The notes under the pieces: generated by a model | Told to the model about the DNA's origin: nothing | The model's input: only the letters and a program-made list of their open reading frames with translations | The model's database searches: none | Program-made: the position numbers and the translations under genes | Shown: positions 48,040-58,500 of the stretch, piece after piece | Layout of the letters: the number at the start of each line of letters is the position of its first letter | How positions within the stretch are numbered: position 1 is the first letter of the stretch | Origin: Pyrus communis | Lineage: Eukaryota; Streptophyta; Magnoliopsida; Rosales; Rosaceae | Direction: 5' to 3' | DNA: 64,000 nt | NCBI RefSeq assembly: GCF_963583255.1 | Contig: NC_084805.1 | Coordinates: 10,904,827 to 10,968,826 of the forward strand

Positions 48040-48340
48040 ACGCGTGGCCACGTGTCGATTCTCCGCTGCTCTTAAAACTTTCAATCGTGAGCCTCGAAAC
48101 CGTGCCCTAACTGGAACGTCTTATCCTCATTAATGCTTTGAAACTGGCGCCGCACGCGATCGTGCGTCCTGGATTTTCGACTCCTCGATCCCCTCTTCGC
48201 AGGTTCCCAACATATCCGAAATGATTGGAATCTTTCCGGGTTAAGTTTCCCCCAAAATTAAACCAGTGCTTTTTTAATTCCAGCGCCTTCCGAATTTCAG
48301 ACGTTTGATATTCATTCTGAAAAGCCTATAAATACCCACT
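48040..48340 (+). promoter_or_regulatory. Putative promoter of the G antisense gene
   Basis: A CACGTG box lies at 48049-48054 (within GGCCACGTGTCG) and TATAAATA at 48327-48334, about 146 bp before the ATG at 48480. The region lies between the 3' LTR and the antisense gene and is not LTR sequence. Confidence 0.55.
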
Positions 48341-48479
48341 TTTCCACCATTCGCATCTTACGCTTTCAGAAACTCCAAAATCCCAATTCTCTCAGACCTG
48401 TTCAAGCCAAAACCCTTCCCGTTCTTCCTTCTGCGATTTCTTCACCAGTTTTCCAAACTATCTCCTATCACCTTTCCAA

Positions 48480-50815
48480 ATGGCCTCCTTTATCTCGAAG
48501 CTCTCTGACGAGATCAACAAATGCAAAGATTTCATTGATCGGAATGCGATCAAAACACTACGCTTTGAGAATGACATGGCTACCTCTCATCAGATTCTGG
48601 GCCCCCTCTTCAGGGATGCAGTGCCGTCGTGTATCACCAATCTTCTCAAAGAGCAATGCCTAACACCCCTGCTCCAGGGGTTCGACTGGTCCAAATGGTG
48701 CTTGGCTCGGCCTCAAGGAGCTTGGCCCTCGACCACTACAGCCTGGGCTGCCTGGGTGGATCGAATGAGATCAACCTTCGGTGAGGAATGGAAAGCCCTC
48801 GGCATCTATGATGCCATCCTGTTATCGACCATGGAGATTACCATGGATAAGGAGCTGCTTATGGCGGCCTTGACTCTATGGTGCTCGGCCACCAACACCA
48901 TGGTCCTTCCATTCGGACCCCTCGGCCCTACTATCCTCGACATCTCGGCTATTTTTGGGACTCCACCATCCGGCCTCCCAATTGACGCTGCTCTTTCTGG
49001 ATGTCCCTCCCTTCTTGACCTGAAGGCACTTTTCGACGAGCGGGCCGTCGAAACGCTCAGCCGAGGAGATCGAGAGCCTTCCAGAGAAGAAGTTCAGAAG
49101 CTTCATAAGAACTTCTTCAACTACAACACTCTGATTCTCCACTTTGCCGGCCGAGGCGAGGAGAGTCTCAAGAAGGGAGAACACGAAGCCTTCCTTTTCT
49201 ATTGGTACAACAAATTTATTTGTTGTACCAAGTCGAACAAGTGCTTGGTCGAGAATATGCCGGTGGCCCAGGCCCTGGCTAGTGGTCATTCTCTGGCGCT
49301 CAGCTCGGCTATTCTTGCCAACCTCTTTCGTTGCTTGGCCGAGACGACCATCAACAAGATTGACCCGCACCAGAATGGGCCCCTCTGGGTTTTCCAACTC
49401 TGGCTGCAGGTCTATTTCTCCACCCTTCGGCCTGAGGTCCCCGCCTTTCAGCGCTCGGCCGCCCTCGGCCCCCAACTTGCCTCTCGACCGGCTCCTCCTC
49501 ACCGGGCTGACGAGGTCCTCAAGCACTTTTTCGGCCTTGACGTCCTTTCGGACGACGAGTTCCTGGTGTGCCGGCGCCAGGAGTATCCTGCTTCAATCGG
49601 GCTCCCGACGGCAACTTGGGCCGCGGCCGAGGACGCAGGCCTTCGTCAGTCCTGGGGGTCAATCGTACTGGCTCGCGACCTTCCCCTTGGTTGCGATGCC
49701 CGCCGAGCCGGTTGGGAGGTCTACCAGCCTCACTTTGTTGCCCGACAGCTCGGCTACCTCCAAGGTTGCCCCGTACCCCTGATCGTCTCTCGTTCCCTCC
49801 TGAGCCGGGGACGTCTTTCTGGTTCTTCCGAGAGGGAGTGCCGGTCGATGGAGCAAGAGTTTCAGGATCGGTGCAAGAAGTTCTGTCTTCGGCCAACCGT
49901 TCCGGAATCCTTGGGCACCGACACATTTGGGGACTGGTGGGACGAGTACACTGGCGACTTCTTCGGTGCCTCGGCCGAAGACGTGGTGAGCAAAGTGTTT
50001 GGTGACCGGCCAAGACCAGCGCCCTCGACTCAAACTAAGGAGTCGGTCCAAGGTATATTGTTGACTAATTACTTTGCTACCCCAGAAACAGAGAAACTCA
50101 CTTGTACTTGTTACTAATTACTTTGCTATTTCAGGGGGTCGCGGGTCGAAAACGGTCGAGGTGGTCGCCGCGGTGGCAAGGGCAAAGAAGCTTGTGCCCA
50201 AGAAGAGGACCCTTATCACCGAGCGGACGGTCCCTTCCAAACGCCCCCACCGAGAGGCCGAGCCGGCGGAGGAGGCCCATCGCCCTTCTAAACGCGTCAA
50301 GAAATTTGCGAAGAAGGGCGACCGGGAAATTCATGTCGTCCCCAGTGACACTACTGGGACGCCTACTCCCGCCGGCTCTCCTTCTGTGCCGGCTGCCCCA
50401 GCCGATCCAATCGTTGCACCTGCTGCAGCTTCGGAGCCGGTCGTGGCGCCTGAAACGGGGAAATCGGCTGCGCCTGCCGAAGCTCCCTCGACTCCAACGG
50501 TCGTTTTGGAGGTATAATTCTGCTCCTACTCTTGGTTGGTTAGGTTTCCGGTCGTAATGCTAAATGATCTCTTTTGTTCAGGATGTCGAGAGCGAGAGTG
50601 ATGAAGTTCCATTGGAACGCCGTCGTCGACCAGTCAACTCTCTTCCCGTCCATCCTCCTTCGGTCGTCGAGGCGACCGCTCGACCACGTCCTACTGCGGC
50701 GGATCGTGGCAAGAGACCTGTTGTTGATCCTGAGGCCACGGCTGAAACGCCGATCCACCCGCAGGACGAAGACCCTCCCATTCCTCCGCAGGAAGTCTCT
50801 TCGGCCTTTGTAAAT

Positions 50816-50852
<37 letters not shown>

Positions 50853-51785
50853 ATTAAATGTCAGGTGCCCGAACATTCATTTCACCAGCAATTTTATGCG
50901 CCGAGGGGTGTTGTTTACATTTCTTGGCCGCCATCGTGGCCATCAAATGTAGATGACCTCCACCGGCCGCGTGAATTGCGTAGCGGTCTAAGGCACTGGG
51001 CTCGGCCATTAAGTTCCCTGGGTTCGAGCAATGACCCAGAGGGCATGGCCGAAGTCTCTTCTCGGCAGGTCTAAAACACTTCCCTTTTTTATGCATTATA
51101 TCACGTTTTTCTTTCCTTCACTAAGTTCTCTTTTTATGTGCAGCCGTCGTGGGAAGTGGAGCTTGACGCTCTTCTTCAGAGCACGACCGGTGAGGCCGGC
51201 TCCTCTGCAGCTCCGGCCGAATCGGCGGGAGCCACGCCCGCCGAAGTCTTCGTGAAGCTGCACGAAGTCTTGTCTCTGACTGCCTCCCAAGCTCTCCGGT
51301 GCAAGGGCCTTGACTCTGTTGGAGAATGTCTTAATGACCTCGCCAGTGGTGGTCACCTGAGCCCGGAGGGCATCTCTTTCCTAACCGACCTCCTGGAGCG
51401 GACTCGGCAACACTTTCTTATCTTCGAGCGTGCCCTACAGGCTGAGGACGATTTGAAGGTGGCCAAGGTCGCGCATGAGGCTGGCCAAGTAGAGATGGAG
51501 GCTTTCAAGGCAAAGAAAGCAAAGCTGACCGAGTTTGATCGCCAGATCTCTGACCTCCAGCGTCAGATTTCTGACCTTCGACGCCAAAGGTCGGCTGCTG
51601 CTTCCGAGCTTGAGAAGGATTTTGAGGCTAACAAGGCTCGGCTGACGGCCTTCGCTGCCGGCGCACGGCGTATCCAGCAACTGCAGTGCAACAAGAAGAC
51701 GCGGCAGGCTGAGATAATTTTGAGCGAGGCGAAGTGGCTGGAGCTGAAAGCTGCCCTTGAGACTTTCCTCCCCTCGACCCCCTAG
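48480..51785 (+). CDS. Antisense plant-mobile-domain gene of element G (five putative exons, about 1007 aa)
   Basis: Proposed exons: 48480-50052, 50135-50511, 50582-50809, 50865-51068, 51144-51785. All four introns (82, 70, 55 and 75 bp) begin GT and end AG, and every junction keeps frame. Exon 1 encodes a plant mobile domain (about residues 85-420: WAAWVDRM, GIYDAILLSTMEITMDKELL, LPFGPLGPTILDISAIFGTP), the family of Arabidopsis MAIN/MAIL1 and of many Tat antisense frames. Exons 2-3 are basic and Pro/Ala-rich with nuclear-signal-like runs (KKLVPKKRTL, SKRVKKFAKK). Exon 5 ends in a coiled coil (about residues 895-985: FDRQISDLQRQISDLRRQR). The gene runs against gag-pol and its stop lies 107 bp from the pol stop. 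Its role is unknown; a nuclear or silencing-related function is inference from the host family. The 55-bp third intron, mostly T, is the weakest junction. Confidence 0.75.
50053..50134 (+). other. Putative intron 1 of the antisense gene
   Basis: CAAG/GTATATTG donor and TGCTATTTCAG/GGGG acceptor, with a TTACTAATTAC branch-like site. A second, near-copy CTAATTACTTTGCTACCCCAG lies inside the intron, an alternative acceptor (50085) made by a short duplication. Confidence 0.65.
50823..50847 (+). repeat. T tract in putative intron 3
   Basis: A run of about 26 T bases sits between the GTAAAT donor at 50810 and the TGTCAG acceptor at 50864. It could act as a strong polypyrimidine tract or be a slippage expansion. 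Confidence 0.7.
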
Positions 51786-51892
51786 GAGTTTAAATCATTG
51801 TATTTGTTCTCTTGTAATGATTCTTTTTGTTATCAATACAATGGTTATTTTGCCATCAATACAATGGTCGTTTTGCTGTCAGTATAATGGTC
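51786..51892. terminator. Shared 3' end region of pol and the antisense gene
   Basis: This 107-bp gap lies between two converging stops. It contains three imperfect copies of a unit of about 24 bp (TCAATACAATGGTTATTTTG and variants). Transcripts from both sides must end in or across this stretch. Poly(A) control is inferred, and no classical AATAAA is obvious on the plus strand. Confidence 0.4.
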
Positions 51893-54800
51893 TTACTCTT
51901 GCATTTCCCATGTAATTGGGTAGTACTTCTTTAAAAACTTTCCATTAATCGGCAATTTGTGAACTGAACCCGTCCGATCTCGTAAATGATATGCCCCCTT
52001 GCCGAGGACTTTGTGAACGATGAATGGCCCTTCCCAATTTGGCGACCACTTACCAAACCTGGGGTCTTTGATTCCAATAGGCGACACAGTTTGCCAAACC
52101 AATTCTCCTTCGCCGAACGTTTTTTGTCTTACACGCTGGTTATATGCTCGTTCGGCAATTTTCTTTTGCGCAATCAACAAGTTACCTGCGTCGATTCGAC
52201 TTTCTTCTAAGTCTTCCAACTCTTGTCGCATCGCTTGACTGTATTCAATACTGCACAAATCATTCTGCTCGATTACTCGCAACGAGCTTATACTCAACTC
52301 GACCGGTAACATAGCATCGTGTCCATAAGTTAACGCATAAGGAGTGGTTCCAGTGGCCGACCGGGGTGAAGTTCGGTATGCCCATAATGCTTCATATAAC
52401 TTTAAATGCCACAAACCAGGTTTCTCTTTTACCATTTTTTCAAGGATGCCGATCAACACTTTGTTGCTTGCCTCGGCCTGTCCGTTTGCCTGTGGGTAGT
52501 ACGGCGTAGATTGCTCGAGTCGGATATTCAAACTTGCCGCGTATTCCCTAAATCTATCGGCCGTGAATATAGTGCCATTATCAGTTATGATTGTTTCTGG
52601 CACGCCGAATCTGGTCACAATATTCTCCTCTACGAAGTTGCATACCTCTTTAGCAGTTAATTCGGCGTATGACCTTGCCTCGACCCACTTAGTGAAATAG
52701 TCGGTTGCTACAATTATCCATGCGTGCTTCGCTGCCCCTGACGACGGCGTGATTTTGCCAATTACATCCATTGCCCAACCCCTGAACGGCCATGGTTTAG
52801 TAACCGAGTGTAGCAATACGGCCGGGGCTCTTTGCACGGGTCCATGAATTTGGCATGATACGCATCTCCGTGCATATTCGATGCAATCCTTTAATATATT
52901 GGGCCAAAAATAACCGTGTCGTCGGAGCAACCAGCGCATCTTTCGTCCAGATTGGTGTGCTCCACAAATTCCTTCATGTACCTCGGCCATTACTTGGGCA
53001 GCCTCGTGTGGGCCGAGGCACAAAAGTAGTAAACCATCCTCGCCCTTGCGATATAATTCATTTTGATACGACACATAATTCGTGGCGAGCACCTTCGTTC
53101 TTCGTTCGTGTTTCCCATTGGGGTTATCGAGGTACCGTAACATCGTCTTTCTCCAATCATCTGGTTCTACTTCGACGGCACATACTTCCATGGGATCTCC
53201 TCGTTTTAGTAGGGATGGGAGCGACATTACCCTTGTACGTATTACGTGCGCGCGTTGGAGAGTTTGTTGATTGATCAAGGCGGGGTACGATCGTTGACCC
53301 GTGGTCGCAATTCCCACAATTCGACCTAGCTTGCCCCCCATGAGTTGTGCTCCGGAGGCGATCTGGGCGAGTTCGTCGGCGTCAGTATTGTGAATACGTG
53401 AAATGTGTTCAAATGTGATTCGTTCGAATGACTCGGCCAGGTAGGTGGCGACCATGTGATAGGGAGCTAAAGTACAACTCATGCAGCGAAACACGCCGTT
53501 CAGCTGGTTAATCACAAGTTCAGAATCACCAAGGACGAGAATGCGGGGGGCCCGCAGATCGTGTAAAACATGGAGGCCGATAATGAGGGCTTCATACTCG
53601 GCCTGATTATTGGTGCAGCTGAAATCTAACTTGAGAGAAAAATACCATCGGCAGTGGTCCGGCGACTGAATTGCGATACCGACCCCGGCCGAGGTCGAAG
53701 TACTGGAACCATCAAAATGCATAGTCCAATGGTTATCGCGTGTGGTGACGAAACCGATGTCGACGTCGCCCCCCTCAAAACCATAAGGGGATGGGTGTTG
53801 TGCCAGGAAGTCGGCGAGGGCTTGTCCCTTGACGGCCTTTTGTGGTACATACTGAAGGCTGAACTCGGATAAGGCGAGTGTCCATTTCCCGATTCGGCCT
53901 TTGACCATAGGCCGAGTCAGCATGTATCGAATTACGTCGGTTTGGGCGATGACCTGCGTAACTGTGGGGAGCATGTAATGCCGAAGTTTGGATGCGGCAA
54001 AAAACAGCGCTAAGCAAAGTTTTTCGACAGGTGCATAATTAATCTCTGGGGAATTCAGGTTTCGGCTAAGGTAAAAGATAGCTTGTTCACGCCCGACATT
54101 ATTATCTTGCGCGAGGAGGCAACCAATGGATTCATCGGCTGCCGAAATGTATAACTTAAGGGGTTTGTTGCGACAAGGTGGAACGAGCACTGGTGGAGTG
54201 GAAAGGGCCACCTTGATCTGCGTAAACGCAGTTTGATGCTCTTCGCGCCATTCAAATCGGTCGGTCTCCTTCAGTTTAAGGAGCGTAGAGAATGCCTTCA
54301 TTTTACCGGCCGAATTGGCGATGAAACGCCGGAGGAAATTTATCTGCCCGAGTAACGACTGGAGCTGTTTCTTTGTCGTCGGAGGTGGGGCGCTGATGAT
54401 GGCGCGGGCTTTATTTTCATCGACCTCGATGCCACGATGGTGTACCAAAAATCCTAGGAAATTACCGGCCGAAACACCGAAAGCACACTTGGCCGGGTTC
54501 ATCTTGAGGTTGTTTTTGCGCATGCGAAGGAACGCTTGCCTTAGGTCGTCCAGGTGTGTTTGACGACGTTTGGATTTTACGACCACATCATCGATATAAA
54601 CTTCGACGATTGTACCGATTAAGTCGTGGAAGATCATATTCATGGCTCGTTGGTAGGTGGCGCCGGCATTCTTGAGGCCGAAAGGCATGACTACCCATTC
54701 GTAAGTACCAAGTGCCCCCGGGCAACGGAAAGCCGTCTTGTGGACGTCAGCTTCGGCGATGAAAATCTGGTTGTAACCCGCATGACCGTCCATAAAAGAT

Positions 54801-55552
54801 AGCAGTTCATGATTAGCTGCGGCATCAATTAATAAATCTGAAATCGGCATCGTATATTCATCCTTGGGAGTAGCCAGATTTAGATTACGGAAATCGATGC
54901 AAATGCGAAGGGCACCGTTTTTCTTTAAAACGGGGACGATATTGGCCAACCATTTGACATACCGAGCGGTCCTAATAAACCCGGCTTTCAGAAGCCGAAC
55001 TAATTCTTCCTTAATGCCGAGTTGTACTTCGTTTGAAAATCGGCGAGGAGGTTGTCGAAAAGGCTTACACCCCTCCTTGATGCGTAGCTCATGTTCTACA
55101 AGGTTTCGGTCGAGGCCAGGCATTTCATGATAACTCCACGCAAAGCAATCTTTAAACTCATGGAGTAGCTTACGGAGTTCGACCTTCATGGACGGTGGGA
55201 GTAACGCACTAATAAATAATGTTCGAGGATCCTCGGCCGTGCCTACGTTAACTTCCTCTAACGGGTCCTTGACTTGAGGTCGATGGTCTTCGAGTTCGGC
55301 CGGCGCAGCCTGAACTTTATCGAACGATAGAACGGGGCCGTTATCTGCTTCGGCCAGAAATTCGATCAAATTGATGCCAGAATGTGGTTGCTTGGTAATG
55401 GCGTACCAATGGGCCAGCAAACGTTCCATTGTAGACGAAACCGCGGCCTGACGCCGTTCTTGCGTGGTGTGCTCAATCATCGGCACTGATGACCAAGTTC
55501 GCCAAGCCAAGTCTCGCCGAATCCTGTTGGACAGTCTCGGCGCCGACCTCAA
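51893..55552 (-). CDS. pol: Pol polyprotein of G: RT, two RNase H domains, integrase (1219 aa frame)
   Basis: Domains in order. Reverse transcriptase, about residues 165-370, has KNGALRICIDFRNLN, the FMDGHAGYNQI metal-site block, VVMPFGLKNAGATYQ and the catalytic YIDD at 319-322. The RT-linked RNase H is at about 465-590. A second, archaeal-type RNase H (about 609-735) has acidic residues in HFDGSS, QAEYEAL, LGDSEL and NTDADELA. Integrase (about 850-1130) has the zinc site H860/H867 and C898/C901, and DDE residues D930 (WAMDVIG), D992 (ITDNGT) and E1028 (QAEASNK). A C-terminal NWEGPFIVHKVLGKGAYHL module follows. Two RNase H domains mark the Tat lineage. No internal stop is present. The frame overlaps gag-protease by 80 bp in another reading frame, so expression needs a frame change, a spliced RNA or re-initiation; the first Met may not be the true start. 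Confidence 0.95.
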   Translation of the reverse strand: MRSAPRLSNRIRRDLAWRTWSSVPMIEHTTQERRQAAVSSTMERLLAHWYAITKQPHSGINLIEFLAEADNGPVLSFDKVQAAPAELEDHRPQVKDPLEEVNVGTAEDPRTLFISALLPPSMKVELRKLLHEFKDCFAWSYHEMPGLDRNLVEHELRIKEGCKPFRQPPRRFSNEVQLGIKEELVRLLKAGFIRTARYVKWLANIVPVLKKNGALRICIDFRNLNLATPKDEYTMPISDLLIDAAANHELLSFMDGHAGYNQIFIAEADVHKTAFRCPGALGTYEWVVMPFGLKNAGATYQRAMNMIFHDLIGTIVEVYIDDVVVKSKRRQTHLDDLRQAFLRMRKNNLKMNPAKCAFGVSAGNFLGFLVHHRGIEVDENKARAIISAPPPTTKKQLQSLLGQINFLRRFIANSAGKMKAFSTLLKLKETDRFEWREEHQTAFTQIKVALSTPPVLVPPCRNKPLKLYISAADESIGCLLAQDNNVGREQAIFYLSRNLNSPEINYAPVEKLCLALFFAASKLRHYMLPTVTQVIAQTDVIRYMLTRPMVKGRIGKWTLALSEFSLQYVPQKAVKGQALADFLAQHPSPYGFEGGDVDIGFVTTRDNHWTMHFDGSSTSTSAGVGIAIQSPDHCRWYFSLKLDFSCTNNQAEYEALIIGLHVLHDLRAPRILVLGDSELVINQLNGVFRCMSCTLAPYHMVATYLAESFERITFEHISRIHNTDADELAQIASGAQLMGGKLGRIVGIATTGQRSYPALINQQTLQRAHVIRTRVMSLPSLLKRGDPMEVCAVEVEPDDWRKTMLRYLDNPNGKHERRTKVLATNYVSYQNELYRKGEDGLLLLCLGPHEAAQVMAEVHEGICGAHQSGRKMRWLLRRHGYFWPNILKDCIEYARRCVSCQIHGPVQRAPAVLLHSVTKPWPFRGWAMDVIGKITPSSGAAKHAWIIVATDYFTKWVEARSYAELTAKEVCNFVEENIVTRFGVPETIITDNGTIFTADRFREYAASLNIRLEQSTPYYPQANGQAEASNKVLIGILEKMVKEKPGLWHLKLYEALWAYRTSPRSATGTTPYALTYGHDAMLPVELSISSLRVIEQNDLCSIEYSQAMRQELEDLEESRIDAGNLLIAQKKIAERAYNQRVRQKTFGEGELVWQTVSPIGIKDPRFGKWSPNWEGPFIVHKVLGKGAYHLRDRTGSVHKLPINGKFLKKYYPITWEMQE

Positions 55553-58500
55553 TCACTTTTTGTACCGAAATTCTCGTCGGCCGCCCATCCTCGTTAAGGC
55601 CTTGGAGGGTGATGTAGCCGACGTGATCATCATAATAGCGAGCCTGAATCATGTTGGTTTCAAATGGTTGGTTATCGGCTGGATGGACTACGACCGATTT
55701 GCCATCCCAAAAGATGAGGACTTGGTATAGTGAGGAAGGAATGCAACTGGTTTGGTGGATCCAGTCGCGGCCAAGTAATGCGTTATAATCGGTCTTGGAA
55801 TCAATGATAAAGAATGCCGTCATGTGTTGACGGCCGGCAATGCTAACTTCCAACGGGAGTACCCCTTTGGTCTGAGATTTGTCACCAACAAAGCTGCTCA
55901 TAGTGATTCCTGATGGAATGAGTTCATTATCAGAACGACGTAAAGCCTTCATGACGGATATCGGCATAATGTTGACTGTGGCTCCACAGTCGACAAACAC
56001 TTTAGAAATGGGAAATCCTTCGATGTGAGCCGTGACGTACAACGGCTTCAGGTGTTGGAGATTAACCGAGGGGGAGCGGGGAAATAGCTCGGCCAAAACG
56101 ACTTTAAGGTTGTCCCCGCTCTGGTTTTCTCTATCGTCGTCGTTTGCGACGAAGTCTACTTGTGTTGCTTCCTCGGCAACTACGTCCCCGTCCAAGAAGC
56201 TTGACTGGTGGGTACTCGGTTGGAATTCAGCCGGTAGGACGTGGACCATACTGATCTCCATATGTTCGAGGACCGAAGGGCCCATGGGGTCATGGTCGTC
56301 GTCTTCCGGAGAACTATCCTCTCTAGCAGTCGTCGGAAAATCTTCGATCAAACTTTTGAGTTCCTCGGTAAAAGCCGGTATCTGAGACGTGGGAACCAAA
56401 TCGAGTGCGGGTGAGCCATTTCCTTCGGCGATGTGTACTGCCGAAGATTTTCGTTGGTCCTTTGTTACACGGGCTCGTTCTTCATATGCAATACGGGCGT
56501 TTCTTGTGTCTAAATAGGTATCCAATCGTGCTATCCGTTTTTCCTCGTCGGCCGTGAGGCCGAAGAGCGATACAGCCGAGAAGACTTCGAAATGATATCG
56601 TAAGTGCTGAAGGTCTTCGAGCGAAAAGGGTAATTCGGCGGCGTCGATATCTGTATAAGGATCGACCTCAAAACCAAGGACCCGAGCCTCCCGGATATGT
56701 TGAAACCTAGCTTTAATGGCTGGATCAGAAGTTTTCTGGATAATTTGCTCGGCATCAGGGCAAGTTAGCGCCAAGTCGAGGGCTTCCTGACATGCCTTGG
56801 GGAGTCCGTACAAGTCATTTGCGGAGTACTTCTTATGAAATTCTCGCATGTATTCCATGGATGCACCGAGGAACGGAGGGTGTAAGTTGCGCCGTATTTT
56901 GATAAGCGGCTCGCGCGGTGGTAACGGAGAAAGTTTCCTTTCGGCCTCTTTTGTAAAGTACTCTAGACGAGCTCTCGTTTCCCCAGGCCGGAGAAGGATC
57001 TTAATACGTTTCTCAGCCTCCTCAATGGTGGTTTCGAAATCAGCCTCCGCTACTTTCTTCCCTTCGGCTAACTCGGTCATGATAGTCGGGGTTGGCCGTT
57101 CGCTACTATCTTCCACGGCCTGTTTTGGTTGCCATTGATTGGCCGGGCTGGCCTGCGCTCCTCGTCGCCGAGCCATGCAATCTATTCGTTGACGACGACG
57201 TTTTTGGGATTTGGACAGTGCCGTATACAAACCAGTCGGAGAATTGTAACTGTACCAGCGTTGATCCGATGTCCTTGGTGGTTTGAAAGTTTTGCGATTG
57301 GCCGGTGAGGCCGAACTATTAGCATTGCGTGAGTAATAATCCTCATTGTAGAAAGGTGCGTCGAAATCCAGACGCCGCCTGACCGAGGTCTGGTCTTTCG
57401 GCCGTACTTGTGGGCCGAGTCGATCAAACACTTGATGCCGTGGACTTAACCCTGTCGACGATGTTGTAGGGGCCGCAGGTGGTGTTGAAGATATCTTCCT
57501 TCCAGGCTCCACTGGTGTTTTACAATGGTCACATAACACCTTCGATCCATAAGTTCCGTCGGATTTTGACCTTGTCATCGGCTCATCGGCGGGTTGCGCC
57601 GATTGTTCCGTTGGTGGTGCATTTGAAAAGATATCAAGCTTTAGTCTTGTTTGACCATTTGGTCGACGGATATGCTGCACCGGGACATATTCGGCCTTCC
57701 CTTTGTTTTTGGGAAGGTGAGCATCCACCATGCCAATCGTTGTTGAAGGGAAAGGATTAACGTCGACCGCCATCTTTTCCGGAAATTTCAACTTTCCTTT
57801 TTCAATCCAGCTTTGAATTGTGTCCCGGAACACAACACAATTATTGGTTGCATGCTTATTAGAATTATGATATTTGCAGTATATCTTTCCTTTTAATTCA
57901 TCGGCCTTAGGGATAGTATGCCCCGGCCGAAGCTTGATGATTTTTGCTGCCAATAATTGATCGAAAATTGCGTCAGCTTTGGTGATATCAAAAGTGTATA
58001 CTTTTGATGACTTAGCCGTTTCCTCGGCGGTCAAACGTGTTTTGGCGTCTTTGGTATTTACTTGTGCCAAAGCCTTGCAAACATAGGGTTTGTCTATTAT
58101 TATCTCGGCTGCATCCACGCTAGCGTACTGAGGGTCTTCACTTTCGGCCGATGCATAGCTCACCGTGGGGTTCTTATACAACGTCCCCCGGGATGGTGAC
58201 TTTGATATCTTCTCTTCTCGGAGCAGATACTCATATTGTTCGACGTGTTGAGCAAGTTCGTACATATCTCGAATATTTGCCCCCAGAAACTTCTTTTTGT
58301 ATTCCACGTCTAATCCGTTGAGGGCGATCCTGACGAATTCGACTTCGGGGAGTGGCACTCGGCACCAATTCCTGGCCGATTTAAACCTTGTTAGGTATTC
58401 CATTGGAGATTCATCAGATGCTTGAGCCATCCTGGCCAAGGAGGATACGGACATCTCCATCCCTGGCCGATAAAATTGTTCATGGAACTTTTCGACCAAC

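Noticed and set aside
48876..49526. 216-residue minus-strand frame under the mobile-domain exon
   Set aside because: Shadow of the GC-rich plus-strand coding sequence, without recognisable domains.
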